A DNA stretch of 40,998 nt from Paraburkholderia piptadeniae (GCF_900007165.1 NZ_CYGY02000084.1:1-40998); one strand, 5' to 3'. Shown: positions 15,536-24,248, counted from the first letter of the stretch. Notes: a model not told the origin generated them from the letters alone. Made by a program: numbers and translations.

Positions 15536-15562
15536 GCCGTCCTCCGCCGACGCGAGGACGGC
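15536..15562 (+). promoter_or_regulatory. 9-bp inverted repeat in the SYLF gene leader
   Basis: GCCGTCCTC (15536-15544) and GAGGACGGC (15554-15562) are exact reverse complements with a 9-base loop, ending 43 bp before the SYLF start codon. It could form a leader hairpin. No T-run follows. Confidence 0.4.
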
Positions 15563-15605
15563 GCCACCGTCGCGACAAAAATTCGGACTTACAAGGGAGA
15601 AAACA

Positions 15606-16196
15606 ATGCGCCGCCGCCGATTCCTCGCCATGACCACTGCCGCAGTCGCCACGAGCGGCCTGTCGCTTGCCGGCTGCACGACCACGGGTCCGTCGTCGGA
15701 TGCGACGCCTGAAGCGAACGCTGGCAAGCGTCAGTCGATCGACGCCGACGTCAACGCGACGCTCACGCGTCTTTTCAACACGATCGGCGGCTCGCGCGAA
15801 CTCGCCGACAAGGCGCGCGGCATTCTCGTGTTTCCTTCGGTGATCTCGGCGGGCTTCTGGTTCGGCGGACAGTACGGGCAGGGCGCGCTGCGCATCGGCG
15901 GACAGACGTCGGGCTACTACAGCATCGCGGCCGCGTCATTCGGCTTGCAGATCGGCGCGCAGTCGAAGGCGATCGTCATGCTGTTCATGACGGACGACGC
16001 GCTCAACAGCTTCACGCACAGCCAGGGCTGGGCGGCGGGCGTCGATGCGACCGTCGCGGTGCTGAAGGTCGGCGCGAACGGCAACGTCGATACGTCGACG
16101 GCGACGAGCCCCGTCGAAGCCTTCGTGCTGACGAACGGCGGATTGATGGCGGGCGTGTCGCTCGAAGGCTCGAAGATTTCCCGTCTGATCATCTGA
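15606..16196 (+). CDS. SYLF/Ysc84-domain lipoprotein
   Basis: A 196-aa probable lipoprotein with a SYLF (DUF500, Ysc84) lipid-binding domain. Residues 1-23 are a twin-arginine-like or Sec signal (MRRRRFLAMTTAAVATSG) ending in a lipobox LAGC with Cys24 as the acylated residue. The SYLF core shows ADKARGILVFPSVISAGFWFGGQYGQGAL, then the IAAASFGLQIGAQSKAIVMLFM segment and a C-terminal LEGSKI. In other organisms SYLF domains bind phosphoinositides or other anionic lipids; the bacterial role is unclear but probably envelope-related. The ATG at 15606 has AAGGGAGA about 6 bases upstream. It is a single-gene unit ended by a hairpin. Confidence 0.88.
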   Translation: MRRRRFLAMTTAAVATSGLSLAGCTTTGPSSDATPEANAGKRQSIDADVNATLTRLFNTIGGSRELADKARGILVFPSVISAGFWFGGQYGQGALRIGGQTSGYYSIAAASFGLQIGAQSKAIVMLFMTDDALNSFTHSQGWAAGVDATVAVLKVGANGNVDTSTATSPVEAFVLTNGGLMAGVSLEGSKISRLII

Positions 16197-16229
16197 CCGC
16201 CTTGATGCTGCCGTGATGCGGTGGCGATT

Positions 16230-16256
16230 GCGAGCCCGCGATGGATGCGGGCTCGC
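16230..16256 (+). terminator. Hairpin terminator after the SYLF gene
   Basis: A perfect 10-bp stem, GCGAGCCCGC (16230-16239) with GCGGGCTCGC (16247-16256), and a 7-base loop, 33 bp after the stop codon. There is no T-run, but stem strength and position make termination likely. Confidence 0.6.
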
Positions 16257-16476
16257 GACGAGCACGGCTGCGCGGGCTTTCGTATGTCATTCTCGTGCGA
16301 CATCCTGTCACTCAGGTTTTGCACTCGGTCTGTCGTTAAGAGACGGGTTGAAGTGTCATTTCCGTTGGGCGTCCGCAGACCCCGTCGATGCAACAGCTAA
16401 CCGGCGAGGCCGCCTGGCTTTGCCGGTGTGCATGCCATGCGGACGTCTGCGAAGGTTCGCCGCTCTGAGCCAGTCG

Positions 16477-19005
16477 ATGATAAACACGAGCAGTTACGCT
16501 ATTCCCGTTTCACGCCTCATCGCGCGCCCGATGGTGACGTGCGCGCCTGCCACGCCTGCGCGCGAAGTCGCGCGGCGCATCTTCGCGGAACGTTGTAGCT
16601 CGATTGTCGTGATCGACGACGGCAAGCCCGTCGGCATCTGGACGGAACAGGACGCGCTCGCCGCCGGCGAGGATGCCGATGCGCTCGATCGCCCGATCCG
16701 CGACATGATGAGCGCGCCGCTTCTCACGCTCGATGCGGGCACGCCGCTCGGCGAAGCGGCCGTCCGTTTCAAGCAGTCGGGCATTCGCCATTTCGGCGTG
16801 GTCAGGGATGGCGCGTGCATCGGCGTGCTGACGCAGACGGACGTGATCGTGAATCAGGGCGCCGAATTCTTCCTGCGCCTGAAGCCGATCGAATCGGTAC
16901 ACGTACACCCGCATGTCGCGGTGCCCGCACATCAGCCGCTGCACGACACGATCGCGCAGATGCGGACTCGCAAGCTCGATGCCGTCGTCGTCGAGTATGA
17001 CGATGGCGAGCACGGCATCCTCACTGAGCGCGACGTGTTGCGACTGATCGTGAACGACCGGCTCGACTGCGCGGTCGGCGATCACGCGAGCCGTCCGTTG
17101 CAGGCGCTCGCGGCGACGCAGAACCTGTACGCCGCGCAGCGCCTGATGCTGCAGCGGCATATCCGTCATGTCGGCGTGTGCGACGGCGACGGACGCCTCG
17201 CCGGATTGCTCAGCTTCGCGGACCTTCTGCAGAACATCGAGGACGAGTACGTGAGCGAGCTGCAAAACGCGGTGCGCGAGCGCGACGAGGCGCTCGGCCA
17301 GGCGCGCTTCAGTCTGCGGATGGCGGACCGCGTGTTCGAGTCGGCGCTCGAAGGCATCATGGTCACCGACCGCGACGCGAAGATCGAGCGCGTGAACCAG
17401 GCGTTCACGCGTCTCACGGGCTATACGCAAGAAGAGGTGCTCGGGCGCGACGCGAGCCTGCTGAACTCGGGCCATCAGCCGCCCGGGTTCTATGCGGAGC
17501 TGTGGCGCTCGCTCGAAACCGACGGACACTGGCAAGGCGAGATCTGGAACCGCCGCAAGAACGGCGAGCTGTATCTCGAGTATCTGACCATCACGAGCAT
17601 TCGCAACAACGACGGCGACATCTCGCACTACGCGGGCATTTTCTCCGACATCACGCAGCGTCGTCAGACGGAAGAGCGGTTGCGCTACCTCGCGACGCAC
17701 GATGTGCTGACGGGGCTCGCGAATCGCGTGCTGTTCGAGGAGCGGCTAGAGCGGGCGATCATTCATGCGGGCCGTAGCAGACGCAAGTTCGCCGTGATGT
17801 ATCTCGACCTCGACCGCTTCAAGCTGGTGAACGACACACTCGGCCATGGCGCGGGCGACAAGGTGCTGAAAGTGGTGGCCGAGCGGCTGCGCGCCGGACT
17901 GCGCGAAAGCGATACCGTCGCGCGGCTCGGCGGCGATGAATTCGCGCTCGTACTGGAAGACTTCAACGATGTGCGCGACGTGGGCCATGTCGCGGGGATG
18001 CTGCTCGACTCGGTGGGACAGGCGATCGATCTCGGCGGACGCGAGATCTTCACGACGCCGAGCATCGGCATCAGCATCTATCCGGACGACGGCGCGCAGG
18101 CCGAGCAACTGATGATGCGCGCCGATCAGGCGATGTACGGCGCGAAGAGCCGTGGACGCAATGTGTTCCAGTTCTTCGAGAGCAACATGACATCGTCGGC
18201 GATCGCGCAACTGGAGACGCTCGGCGAACTGCACCGCGCGCTCGATCAGAATGAATTCTGCCTGTACTACCAGCCGCAATACGACCTGTCGAACGGACGC
18301 GTCGTCGGCGTCGAAGCGCTGCTGCGCTGGCGCCACCCGCATCGCGGGCTCGTGCCGCCCGGTGAATTCATCGGCATCGCCGAGCAGTCGACGCTGATCG
18401 TGCCACTCGGCCGCTGGGTGCTGCGCGAGGCGTGCCGGCAGGCGCGCGCGTGGCTGGATGCGGGCATCGAGTTCGGCCGTATCGCCGTGAACCTGTCGGC
18501 GCGGCAGTGCCTCACCGACGAGTTCCTGGGCGACCTGTCCGCCATTCTCAGCGAGACGGCGCTGCCGCCCGAGCGCCTGCAACTCGAACTGATCGAGAGC
18601 ATGGCGATGAATACGCGCGAAGAGATCGGCACGCTGTTGCGCGAGCTGGTCGCGCGGCGCGTGAGCCTCGCCATCGACGATTTCGGCACGGGCTACTCGT
18701 CGCTCGCGTACCTGAAGGATCTGCCCGTCGATACGCTGAAGATCGACCGCTCCTTTCTCGGCAGCAGCGACGCGCAGAATCCGGATCGCGCGATCATTCG
18801 CGCCGTCGTCGTGATGGGGCGCGCGCTCGGCCTCGATGTGGTGATGGAAGGCGTGGAGACGCCGGAGCAGCTCGCGTTCCTGCAAGAGGTGGGCTGTCAT
18901 CAGGGACAGGGCTACCTGCTGGCGAAACCGCAGCCTGCGCAACGGCTGGCGGAACACATGCGGCACAGTTGCGATGCGGTACTCGCGCAACTGGAGAGTG
19001 CATAG
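16477..19005 (+). CDS. c-di-GMP enzyme: CBS-CBS-PAS-GGDEF-EAL
   Basis: An 842-aa cytoplasmic signalling protein with no membrane segment. Two CBS pairs (about 10-125 and 140-262) should sense adenine nucleotides. A short coiled coil (VSELQNAVRERDEAL) leads to a PAS domain with PAC (about 285-405). The diguanylate cyclase domain has intact GGDEF (485-489) and an I-site RESD five residues before it. The EAL phosphodiesterase domain has Glu-Ala-Leu at 613-615, NLSARQ, ELIES, DDFGTGYSSL, LKIDRSF and EGVET, all the metal and catalytic residues. Both output domains look active, so net activity must be set by CBS/PAS input. The start at 16477 is the ATG just before the first CBS; the frame is open upstream to 16213 but that sequence looks non-coding. 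No clear ribosome-binding site. Confidence 0.92.
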   Translation: MINTSSYAIPVSRLIARPMVTCAPATPAREVARRIFAERCSSIVVIDDGKPVGIWTEQDALAAGEDADALDRPIRDMMSAPLLTLDAGTPLGEAAVRFKQSGIRHFGVVRDGACIGVLTQTDVIVNQGAEFFLRLKPIESVHVHPHVAVPAHQPLHDTIAQMRTRKLDAVVVEYDDGEHGILTERDVLRLIVNDRLDCAVGDHASRPLQALAATQNLYAAQRLMLQRHIRHVGVCDGDGRLAGLLSFADLLQNIEDEYVSELQNAVRERDEALGQARFSLRMADRVFESALEGIMVTDRDAKIERVNQAFTRLTGYTQEEVLGRDASLLNSGHQPPGFYAELWRSLETDGHWQGEIWNRRKNGELYLEYLTITSIRNNDGDISHYAGIFSDITQRRQTEERLRYLATHDVLTGLANRVLFEERLERAIIHAGRSRRKFAVMYLDLDRFKLVNDTLGHGAGDKVLKVVAERLRAGLRESDTVARLGGDEFALVLEDFNDVRDVGHVAGMLLDSVGQAIDLGGREIFTTPSIGISIYPDDGAQAEQLMMRADQAMYGAKSRGRNVFQFFESNMTSSAIAQLETLGELHRALDQNEFCLYYQPQYDLSNGRVVGVEALLRWRHPHRGLVPPGEFIGIAEQSTLIVPLGRWVLREACRQARAWLDAGIEFGRIAVNLSARQCLTDEFLGDLSAILSETALPPERLQLELIESMAMNTREEIGTLLRELVARRVSLAIDDFGTGYSSLAYLKDLPVDTLKIDRSFLGSSDAQNPDRAIIRAVVVMGRALGLDVVMEGVETPEQLAFLQEVGCHQGQGYLLAKPQPAQRLAEHMRHSCDAVLAQLESA

Positions 19006-19084
19006 AAAGCGTCGCTTGATTCGGGCAATACACGCCGGCAAGATTCCTTGCTCAGGGACTTCGTACGAGCAAGGAGCCATGGCC

Positions 19085-19471
19085 ATGATCGAAACGCGTC
19101 TGCCCGCCATCTACCGGGATTACATCGCGTGCCTGAACCAGCAGGACTGGCCTGGCCTCGGACAGTTCGTTCACGATGACGCGATTCACAATGGCCGGCG
19201 GATCGGCTTATCGGGTTATCGCGCGATGCTGGAGCGAGACTTCGACGCAATCCCGGATCTTTACTTCAACGTTCAGTTGCTGGTCTCCGATCCTCCTTAC
19301 ATCGCGAGCCGATTGCAATTCGACTGCACGCCACGCGGCGTATTTCTTGGGCTCCCCGTGAACGGCAGGCGTGTTTCGTTTGCCGAGAACGTGTTCTACG
19401 AATTCCGGGCAGACAAGATCAGGGAAGTATGGTCGGTCATCGACAAGGCCGCCATCGAAGCCCAGCTTTAG
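19085..19471 (+). CDS. SnoaL-like ester cyclase family protein, 128 aa
   Basis: A small alpha+beta-barrel (NTF2-like) protein of the SnoaL/ester cyclase type, read from YRDYIACLNQQDWPGLGQFVHDDAIHNG at the N-terminus, a YRAMLERDFDAIPDLYF segment and the C-terminal strand pattern VFYEFRADKIREVWSVIDK. Family members include polyketide cyclases, but many are uncharacterised, and no biosynthetic genes lie nearby, so the substrate is unknown. Two ATGs are possible, at 19079 and 19085; AAGGAG at 19071-19076 is 8 bases before the second and only 2 before the first, so the second is preferred. It follows the c-di-GMP gene by 79 bp and may be cotranscribed. Confidence 0.8.
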   Translation: MIETRLPAIYRDYIACLNQQDWPGLGQFVHDDAIHNGRRIGLSGYRAMLERDFDAIPDLYFNVQLLVSDPPYIASRLQFDCTPRGVFLGLPVNGRRVSFAENVFYEFRADKIREVWSVIDKAAIEAQL

Positions 19472-19555
19472 CGGCAAAGCAAACAGCTACGATCGCGTCC
19501 GCTACAGCAGGAACAGCATTTGCTCATATCAATGATTCCGACGCGGCACTGACGC

Positions 19556-20524
19556 ATGCATGCTTCACTGACGCGTGCCGCTACCGCTCTTCACGGACAC
19601 AAGACGTTGCAACTTCTTCCTGTCTGCCTGGCCGTCTGCATCGTGCTCGGCGGCGCATGGCTCGCGCTCGCGTGGCGCCGGCTCGGGGCCGCGCCCGCGC
19701 TGACCGGGGCGAGCCGAGCCGCGGGCATCGGCGGCGTATATACGGAGGTCGGCCGCTGCCGGATGTTTCATCGCGTACATCCCGGACCGGCCATGACGCA
19801 GCATCGGATGCCTGTCGTGCTGGTCCATGGCCTTGTGATATCTAGCCGTTATATGGAGCCGCTTGCGAGCGCGCTGGGCCGTCATTTCCGCGTGCTCGCG
19901 CCGGACCTGCCGGGTTTCGGCGAAAGCCGTCTGATCGACGGCAGCCGCTCGCGGACGTTGTCGCTTGCGCAACTCACCGACGCGTTGCGCGACTGGCTGC
20001 GAGCGCTCGGCGTCGAAAGGGCGGCGTTTGTCGGCAATTCGTTCGGCTGCCAGATCATCACCGATCTTGCGTGCCGCCATCCGGATGTCGTCGACCGGCT
20101 CGTCCTGCAAGGGCCGACCTCCGACCCCAGGGCGCGCACGCTCATGAAGCAGGTGTATCGCGATCTCGTCAACGGCAGGCGTGAGCAGATGCGCGCGCCC
20201 GCCGCGACGGGACGCATCGACTACGCGAAGGCGGGCCTGCGCCGCGCGTTCGCGACGATGCGTATCCTGATTTGCGACAGGATCGAAGAGCGGCTGCCGC
20301 ATGTTGCCGCGCCGACGCTGGTCGTCGCCGGCACGCGTGACTCCGTGGTGCCGCTCGAATGGGCGGCCACCGTCGCGCGGCTCGTCCCGCGCGGAACGCT
20401 TGCTGTGATCGAGGGTGGCACGCACACGTTGAGCTATGTCTATCCGCACGCTTTTACGCTGGCGGTCGCGCCATTCCTGACGGCAGGCACGCACACTTTT
20501 GCAACCGAGGCCGCACGACCATGA
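19556..20524 (+). CDS. Alpha/beta hydrolase with N-terminal membrane anchor
   Basis: A 322-aa serine hydrolase. A hydrophobic segment at about residues 20-40 probably anchors it in the inner membrane. The fold is clear from the oxyanion motif VLVHGLVISS (about 88-97), DLPGFGESR, the nucleophile elbow GNSFG (160-164, Ser162), Asp262 in GTRDSVVP and His290 in GGTHTLSY. The substrate is unknown; esterase or epoxide-hydrolase-like activities are possible, but no specific residues decide. It is the first gene of a three-gene operon: its TGA stop overlaps the next ATG (ATGA). The start at 19556 begins the coherent sequence; no strong ribosome-binding site is seen. Confidence 0.85.
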   Translation: MHASLTRAATALHGHKTLQLLPVCLAVCIVLGGAWLALAWRRLGAAPALTGASRAAGIGGVYTEVGRCRMFHRVHPGPAMTQHRMPVVLVHGLVISSRYMEPLASALGRHFRVLAPDLPGFGESRLIDGSRSRTLSLAQLTDALRDWLRALGVERAAFVGNSFGCQIITDLACRHPDVVDRLVLQGPTSDPRARTLMKQVYRDLVNGRREQMRAPAATGRIDYAKAGLRRAFATMRILICDRIEERLPHVAAPTLVVAGTRDSVVPLEWAATVARLVPRGTLAVIEGGTHTLSYVYPHAFTLAVAPFLTAGTHTFATEAARP

Positions 20525-21933
20525 ACAAGCCGCCGCGCGGCATTGCCCGTTTCGACTCGGCGGCCGGCATGGCGCAGGCGCTGGCCGCGACGCTGCACGG
20601 CAAGCCGTTCGTGAGTCCGAGCCAGTCGCGTGTGCAGGACTGGCTGATGTCCCGCGCCAACAGGTTGTCGCCGCGCGCCCGCGAACGGTGCTACAGCATC
20701 GGCGGCATGATGGAAGGGATACGGCGGCGTCAGGTCCGCAAGCTGGATCTCGAACGCATCGCCGAATGGCTCGCGGGTCTGTATCCTCAACGGCAATACG
20801 ATGCCGCCATCGTCGGGTCGTCGAATGGCGCGCTGGTTCATCTCGCGGCCGCGATGCGGATTCCGTGGCTGCCGCAGACGTTCCTGTGCCCCGTGCGCGC
20901 ACCGTTCAGCGATCCCGACGACGCTCAGCGCGGTTTCAAGGAAGGCCGCGCGATCGCCGATGCGTTGCTCGCCGCCGATGAGCGCATCGCGGTCCATCAT
21001 ATGCAAGACCCGAATCAGGACAGGCTGATGCTGCATTCGATGCACTATTTCCGCCTCAAGCATCTCGCGCTGCCGCTTGCGTATCGCGAGTTTCTGCTGA
21101 GCAGCCTGCGCCCCGGCGGGACTTTGTACGTGAACGCGTGCACGCTCGCATGGCCCGTCACGCGCACGAGCTCGCGCTCCGTCTATCAGTTCGGCGCAAC
21201 GGGCGGTGCGACCGAGGACGAGTACCTGCACGGCGGTCCATCCGTGAAAACGAGCCTCGCGCGCTACGGCAGCAAGCGCACGCACTGGACGCCGCCCGCA
21301 CCCAACGACATCGCGCCCGAAGCCGAGTGGGGCTTCGACGAACGGCTGATGCGCGATATCGAATGGCTGGCCTCGCAGATGAAATGGCGTATCGTGGAGA
21401 TCCGCTACGAAGAGCCCGAGAGCCTGAGCTTCGTGACGGCTGCCGTGTATCGCGACTGGTATCGCGATGCGGGCATCGTTCCGCGCAGGCTAGTCGTCGA
21501 TTCGTTTTTGCTGATGGAGCCGCTCACCACCATGCGTCTTCACGCGCTGCCGTTCTGGCTGCTGTTTTGCGTCGAGTCTTCGGCGGACGCGTTGCAGCGT
21601 TATCTGCAGACGCAGCCGGCATTCGACGAGATCGACATGATGCTGTTCTCGCATGGCGTCGAGAGCATTGGCTTTGCGCCGATCGCTCGCTGGCGCGCGC
21701 TGCTCGATACGGCGAAGAGCGAGGGCCGCTTCGCAGGCGTCGATACGGCGCACTATCCGCGCGACTTCGCGACGTTCGCGCGTTTCGGCCGCGCGCTTGC
21801 GCGCCTGGAACCTCAATTCCCGACACCGCCTGCATTGAAGTGCGCGCGCTTCGAAGCGCTTCTTCAACAGCATGGCTCGGCGCATCGCGTGCAGTGCGCC
21901 GAGCGCGCGTCCATCCAGGGCGCGACGGCATGA
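20521..21933 (+). CDS. Unknown 470-aa protein in a hydrolase operon
   Basis: I do not recognise this family. The protein is soluble, without signal peptide or clear membrane segment. Residues 93-115 (YDAAIVGSSNGALVHLAAAM) include GSSNG at 99-103, which could be a GxSxG nucleophile elbow, so it may be a diverged alpha/beta hydrolase or acyltransferase. A later stretch, SLRPGGTLYVNACTLAWPVTR, looks like the end of a Rossmann-type sheet. The ATG overlaps the stop of the upstream hydrolase (ATGA), and its own stop overlaps the next ATG the same way, so all three proteins are translationally coupled and probably act on one substrate or in one complex. Codon use is like its neighbours. Confidence 0.75.
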   Translation: MNKPPRGIARFDSAAGMAQALAATLHGKPFVSPSQSRVQDWLMSRANRLSPRARERCYSIGGMMEGIRRRQVRKLDLERIAEWLAGLYPQRQYDAAIVGSSNGALVHLAAAMRIPWLPQTFLCPVRAPFSDPDDAQRGFKEGRAIADALLAADERIAVHHMQDPNQDRLMLHSMHYFRLKHLALPLAYREFLLSSLRPGGTLYVNACTLAWPVTRTSSRSVYQFGATGGATEDEYLHGGPSVKTSLARYGSKRTHWTPPAPNDIAPEAEWGFDERLMRDIEWLASQMKWRIVEIRYEEPESLSFVTAAVYRDWYRDAGIVPRRLVVDSFLLMEPLTTMRLHALPFWLLFCVESSADALQRYLQTQPAFDEIDMMLFSHGVESIGFAPIARWRALLDTAKSEGRFAGVDTAHYPRDFATFARFGRALARLEPQFPTPPALKCARFEALLQQHGSAHRVQCAERASIQGATA

Positions 21934-22805
21934 ACGAGACGGTGCGGCTGATTCTGCTGTCGCTGCTTGCCGTCGTGCTCGCCGGTTACGCCATCGCCGT
22001 CGCGCTGCTGTTCTGGCTTCAGGGCCGACTGGTCTATCCGCTCGAACAGATCCGGGGCGTGACGCGCAACGCGGCCGCCGATCACATTGAGCCTGTGACG
22101 GTGCGCACGGCAGACGGCCTCGTGCTGCCGGGCCGTTATGCGCCCGCGAGCCGAAGCGATGCATTCACCGTCGTGCTGTTTCATGGAAACGGAGAAGACC
22201 TGTCGCAACGCGCGCAAATCGCACATGACCTGATCGAGGCGGGGCACGGCGTGTATCTTGCCGAATATCGCGGCTATGGAGGCGCGCCGGGACATCCATC
22301 CGAAGCAGGCCTGTTTGCGGATGGCCGCGCGGCACTCGACTTCGTCGCGCAGCGCACGACCAGGATCGCCGTGCATGGGTTTTCGCTCGGCACGGGTGTC
22401 GCGGTGCGAATGGCGTCGGAGTACGAAGCGCTTACTGCGCTGATTCTCGAAGCGCCGTTCACCTGCATCGCCGACGTGGCGAGAGCGCGCTTTCCGTTGT
22501 TCGCATTCCGCTGCATGGTGCGGGACCGCTATGACAACCTCGCCAGCATCGGCCGCGTGCGCGCGCCCGTGCTGATATGCGGCGGCCGCGCCGATGCCGT
22601 CATTCCGCCCGTGCAGTTCGCGCGGCTCTACTCGGCTGTCCGCGCGCCGCGCCGGCTCGAACTGATCGACGGCGCGGGCCATGTCGATGTATGGGAACAG
22701 GGCGCGCGCGAGCACGTATTGCGCTTTCTCGACGATCTCCGACGCGTGAGCGCCGCCGTCGAAACGGATCGGCACCGCGTGCGGACTGCGCCACACGATG
22801 CGTAA
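21930..22805 (+). CDS. Alpha/beta hydrolase, BEM46/ABHD13-like
   Basis: A 291-aa membrane-anchored serine hydrolase. Residues 7-30 are one hydrophobic segment. The hydrolase core has LFHGNGEDLSQRA (about 83-95), AEYRGYGGAPGHPSE (111-125), the nucleophile elbow GFSLG at 150-154 (Ser152), Asp222 in GGRADAVIPP and His251 in DGAGHVDVW. The FHGN and YRGYGxSxGxPSE patterns are typical of the BEM46/ABHD13 group, whose bacterial members have no assigned substrate. The ATG overlaps the preceding stop (ATGA). It is the last gene of the operon; a 12-bp inverted repeat follows 39 bp after the stop. Confidence 0.87.
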   Translation: MNETVRLILLSLLAVVLAGYAIAVALLFWLQGRLVYPLEQIRGVTRNAAADHIEPVTVRTADGLVLPGRYAPASRSDAFTVVLFHGNGEDLSQRAQIAHDLIEAGHGVYLAEYRGYGGAPGHPSEAGLFADGRAALDFVAQRTTRIAVHGFSLGTGVAVRMASEYEALTALILEAPFTCIADVARARFPLFAFRCMVRDRYDNLASIGRVRAPVLICGGRADAVIPPVQFARLYSAVRAPRRLELIDGAGHVDVWEQGAREHVLRFLDDLRRVSAAVETDRHRVRTAPHDA

Positions 22806-22843
22806 GGGCCGCGCATAACAGACGCGCGTCACGCGAGGTGCTG

Positions 22844-22894
22844 GCGGCGATGCGAGCCGTTCGATCGACAACGTTTATGTGTTCGCATCGCCGC
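22844..22894. terminator. 12-bp inverted repeat between convergent genes
   Basis: GCGGCGATGCGA (22844-22855) and TCGCATCGCCGC (22883-22894) are exact reverse complements with a 27-base loop. The repeat lies between the rightward hydrolase operon and the leftward DUF1328 gene and could terminate both. There is no strong T-run. Confidence 0.5.
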
Positions 22895-22914
22895 TTCTTG
22901 TGCTTGCCGTTACG

Positions 22915-23076
22915 TTATCGCCGCACGACGCCCATCAGCAGCGTCACGATGAAGATCACGAGGAAAATGAAGAACAGGATCTTCGCGATGCTGGCCGCGC
23001 CCGCAGCGATCCCGCCGAATCCGAAGACGGCGGCAATGATCGCGATGATGAAGAAAACCAGAGCGTAGTAAAGCAT
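22915..23076 (-). CDS. DUF1328 (YtjA-like) small membrane protein, 53 aa
   Basis: A 53-aa integral membrane protein, almost entirely hydrophobic. It starts MLYYALVFFIIAIIAAVFGFGG, continues with a short GAASIAKI turn, then a second hydrophobic helix LFFIFLVIFIVTLLMG and ends VVRR. This is the standard DUF1328/YtjA layout. AAAGGAG lies about 9 bases before the ATG at 23076. Members are often linked to osmotic or envelope stress, but the function is not established. It is a single-gene unit, ending next to the 12-bp inverted repeat. Confidence 0.9.
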   Translation of the reverse strand: MLYYALVFFIIAIIAAVFGFGGIAAGAASIAKILFFIFLVIFIVTLLMGVVRR

Positions 23077-23243
23077 GGTATGGATCTCCTTTTATGGGGC
23101 CGCCGCGCCGGGGTTAGCGCGTGCGCTTCACAGGGACCGAGCAACCGTCGTGCCGTCGTTTCGTGAAGCCGGAAAGCGGGTGTCCGTGCGTTGGCCGAGT
23201 GGCATCACGCGGCCGCAATGCAAGCGCTGGCCCTGGAACGAGC

Positions 23244-23393
23244 TTGCCGAAGGCGATGCCCGCCTTCGTCGGCACGCTGAACGATGTGCAGATCGCCAAT
23301 GTGCTGACCTATCTGCGCAGCGCATGGGGCAACAACGCGCGGCCGATCACCGCCAACGGCTTTTGCGCATTGCGCGAAATTCCGCACAATTGA
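23244..23393 (+). pseudogene. Remnant: C-terminal end of a cytochrome c
   Basis: Only the last 50 or so codons are recognisable. MPAFVGTLNDVQIANVLTYLRSAWGNN matches the heme-ligand Met region and final helix of alcohol-dehydrogenase-type cytochrome c subunits (usual form MPAFxxxLSDxQIAxVLTYVRxSWGN). No CxxCH heme motif is found upstream in any frame between 23077 and 23243. Frame integrity is lost before about 23240, so this is a decayed fragment and not a functional gene. It is the main content of the 386-bp gap between DUF1328 and the CinA-like remnant. Confidence 0.65.
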
Positions 23394-23462
23394 ATTGGCC
23401 CCGGGGAACGGCATGCAGATTGCTGCAGCCCCGGCAACGAAACGTTGTCGGCAGCAAATGCG

Positions 23463-23992
23463 ATGAATGTGCCAAGGCAGGTCGTATCGTCTCCCGGTTC
23501 GCGCGGACTCAGGCTCGCCGCGGCCGAGTCGTGCACGGCCGGCCTGATTGCGTCTCTGCTCGCTGAAGTGCCCGGTAGCGGAACGTGCCTCGATGCGGGC
23601 TTCGTCGCATACTCGCCCGAAGGAAAGGCCGGCTTTCCGGGCGTGCGCGAGGCTACGATGCAGCAGTACGGCTTGACGAGCGGTCAGGCCGCTCGGGAGA
23701 TGGCCCAAGCTGCGTTGCGGCATGAGGGTGGCAGTGTCGACGTCTCAGTCGCGAAAACGGGCGTCGCCGATGGCGCGTCATCCGGCGGACTGCCCCGCAG
23801 GCACGCAATGCTTTGCATGGTCGTGCCGGCTGCGCGGCGGCATCGCGACATTCGCCGAGACGAACCAGTTTGGGCAACGGGAACGAGGTCGGGCGACGCG
23901 CCGCGCAGTACGCGCTCTCGCGGATCGAGCATGACTTCAACACGCTCGGCTCACGGGCGTTGGCGCTTTGCATCGTCAGTCTAGCGGTGTAG
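23463..23992 (+). pseudogene. CinA-family (PncC-type amidohydrolase) gene with two frameshifts
   Basis: The C-terminal CinA / nicotinamide-nucleotide amidohydrolase domain is readable only by switching frames twice. Frame one gives GLRLAAAESCTAGLIASLLAEVPGSG, the YSPEGKAGFPGV segment and SVDVSVAKTGVADG. A shift near 23785-23800 leads to PAGTQCFAWSCR and FAETNQFG. A second shift near 23870 gives GRRAAQYALSRIEHDFNTLGS to the TAG at 23990-23992. Each shift is +1. In active enzymes this domain deamidates NMN in NAD recycling. Here it is either a pseudogene or carries two sequencing errors; the adjacent cytochrome remnant favours real decay. Confidence 0.75.
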
Positions 23993-24032
23993 CCTGCACC
24001 GTCACAACATCGGAGAACAAGGGGACAGCATC

Positions 24033-24248
24033 ATGGAAATGACCTATGCGTCGTGCACCGTCGGCGTCACGGCCGGCATCGCGGACGGCAACCTGGTGGC
24101 AAGCGTGCGGATCTATCGGCCATCGAATGAAGACGCCGCAATGGAGACCTACGAGTTCGAAGTGCCGGGGAACTTTCTCGACGAGAAAGAGGCGATCGTT
24201 TTCGGCACCGAATGGGCGAAGGAATGGATCGACGAGCATTGCGTCTAG
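24033..24248 (+). CDS. Small conserved-looking protein, 71 aa
   Basis: A 71-aa acidic cytoplasmic protein of unknown function. It has predicted strands in the first half (SCTVGVTAGIADGNLVASVRIYRP) and a final aromatic, acidic helix EKEAIVFGTEWAKEWIDEHCV. The ending resembles that of the 70-aa protein at 3657-3869 (ATAWGRIWVDMKG), and I treat the two as one small family. An AAGGGGA site lies about 8 bases before the ATG at 24033. It follows the CinA remnant by 40 bp and converges with the DUF72 gene. Confidence 0.7.
   Translation: MEMTYASCTVGVTAGIADGNLVASVRIYRPSNEDAAMETYEFEVPGNFLDEKEAIVFGTEWAKEWIDEHCV

Noticed and set aside
16213..16476. 88-codon N-terminal extension of the c-di-GMP protein
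   Set aside because: The segment overlaps the hairpin terminator of the SYLF gene and has Arg/Ser-rich non-coding composition; the CBS domain begins right after 16477.
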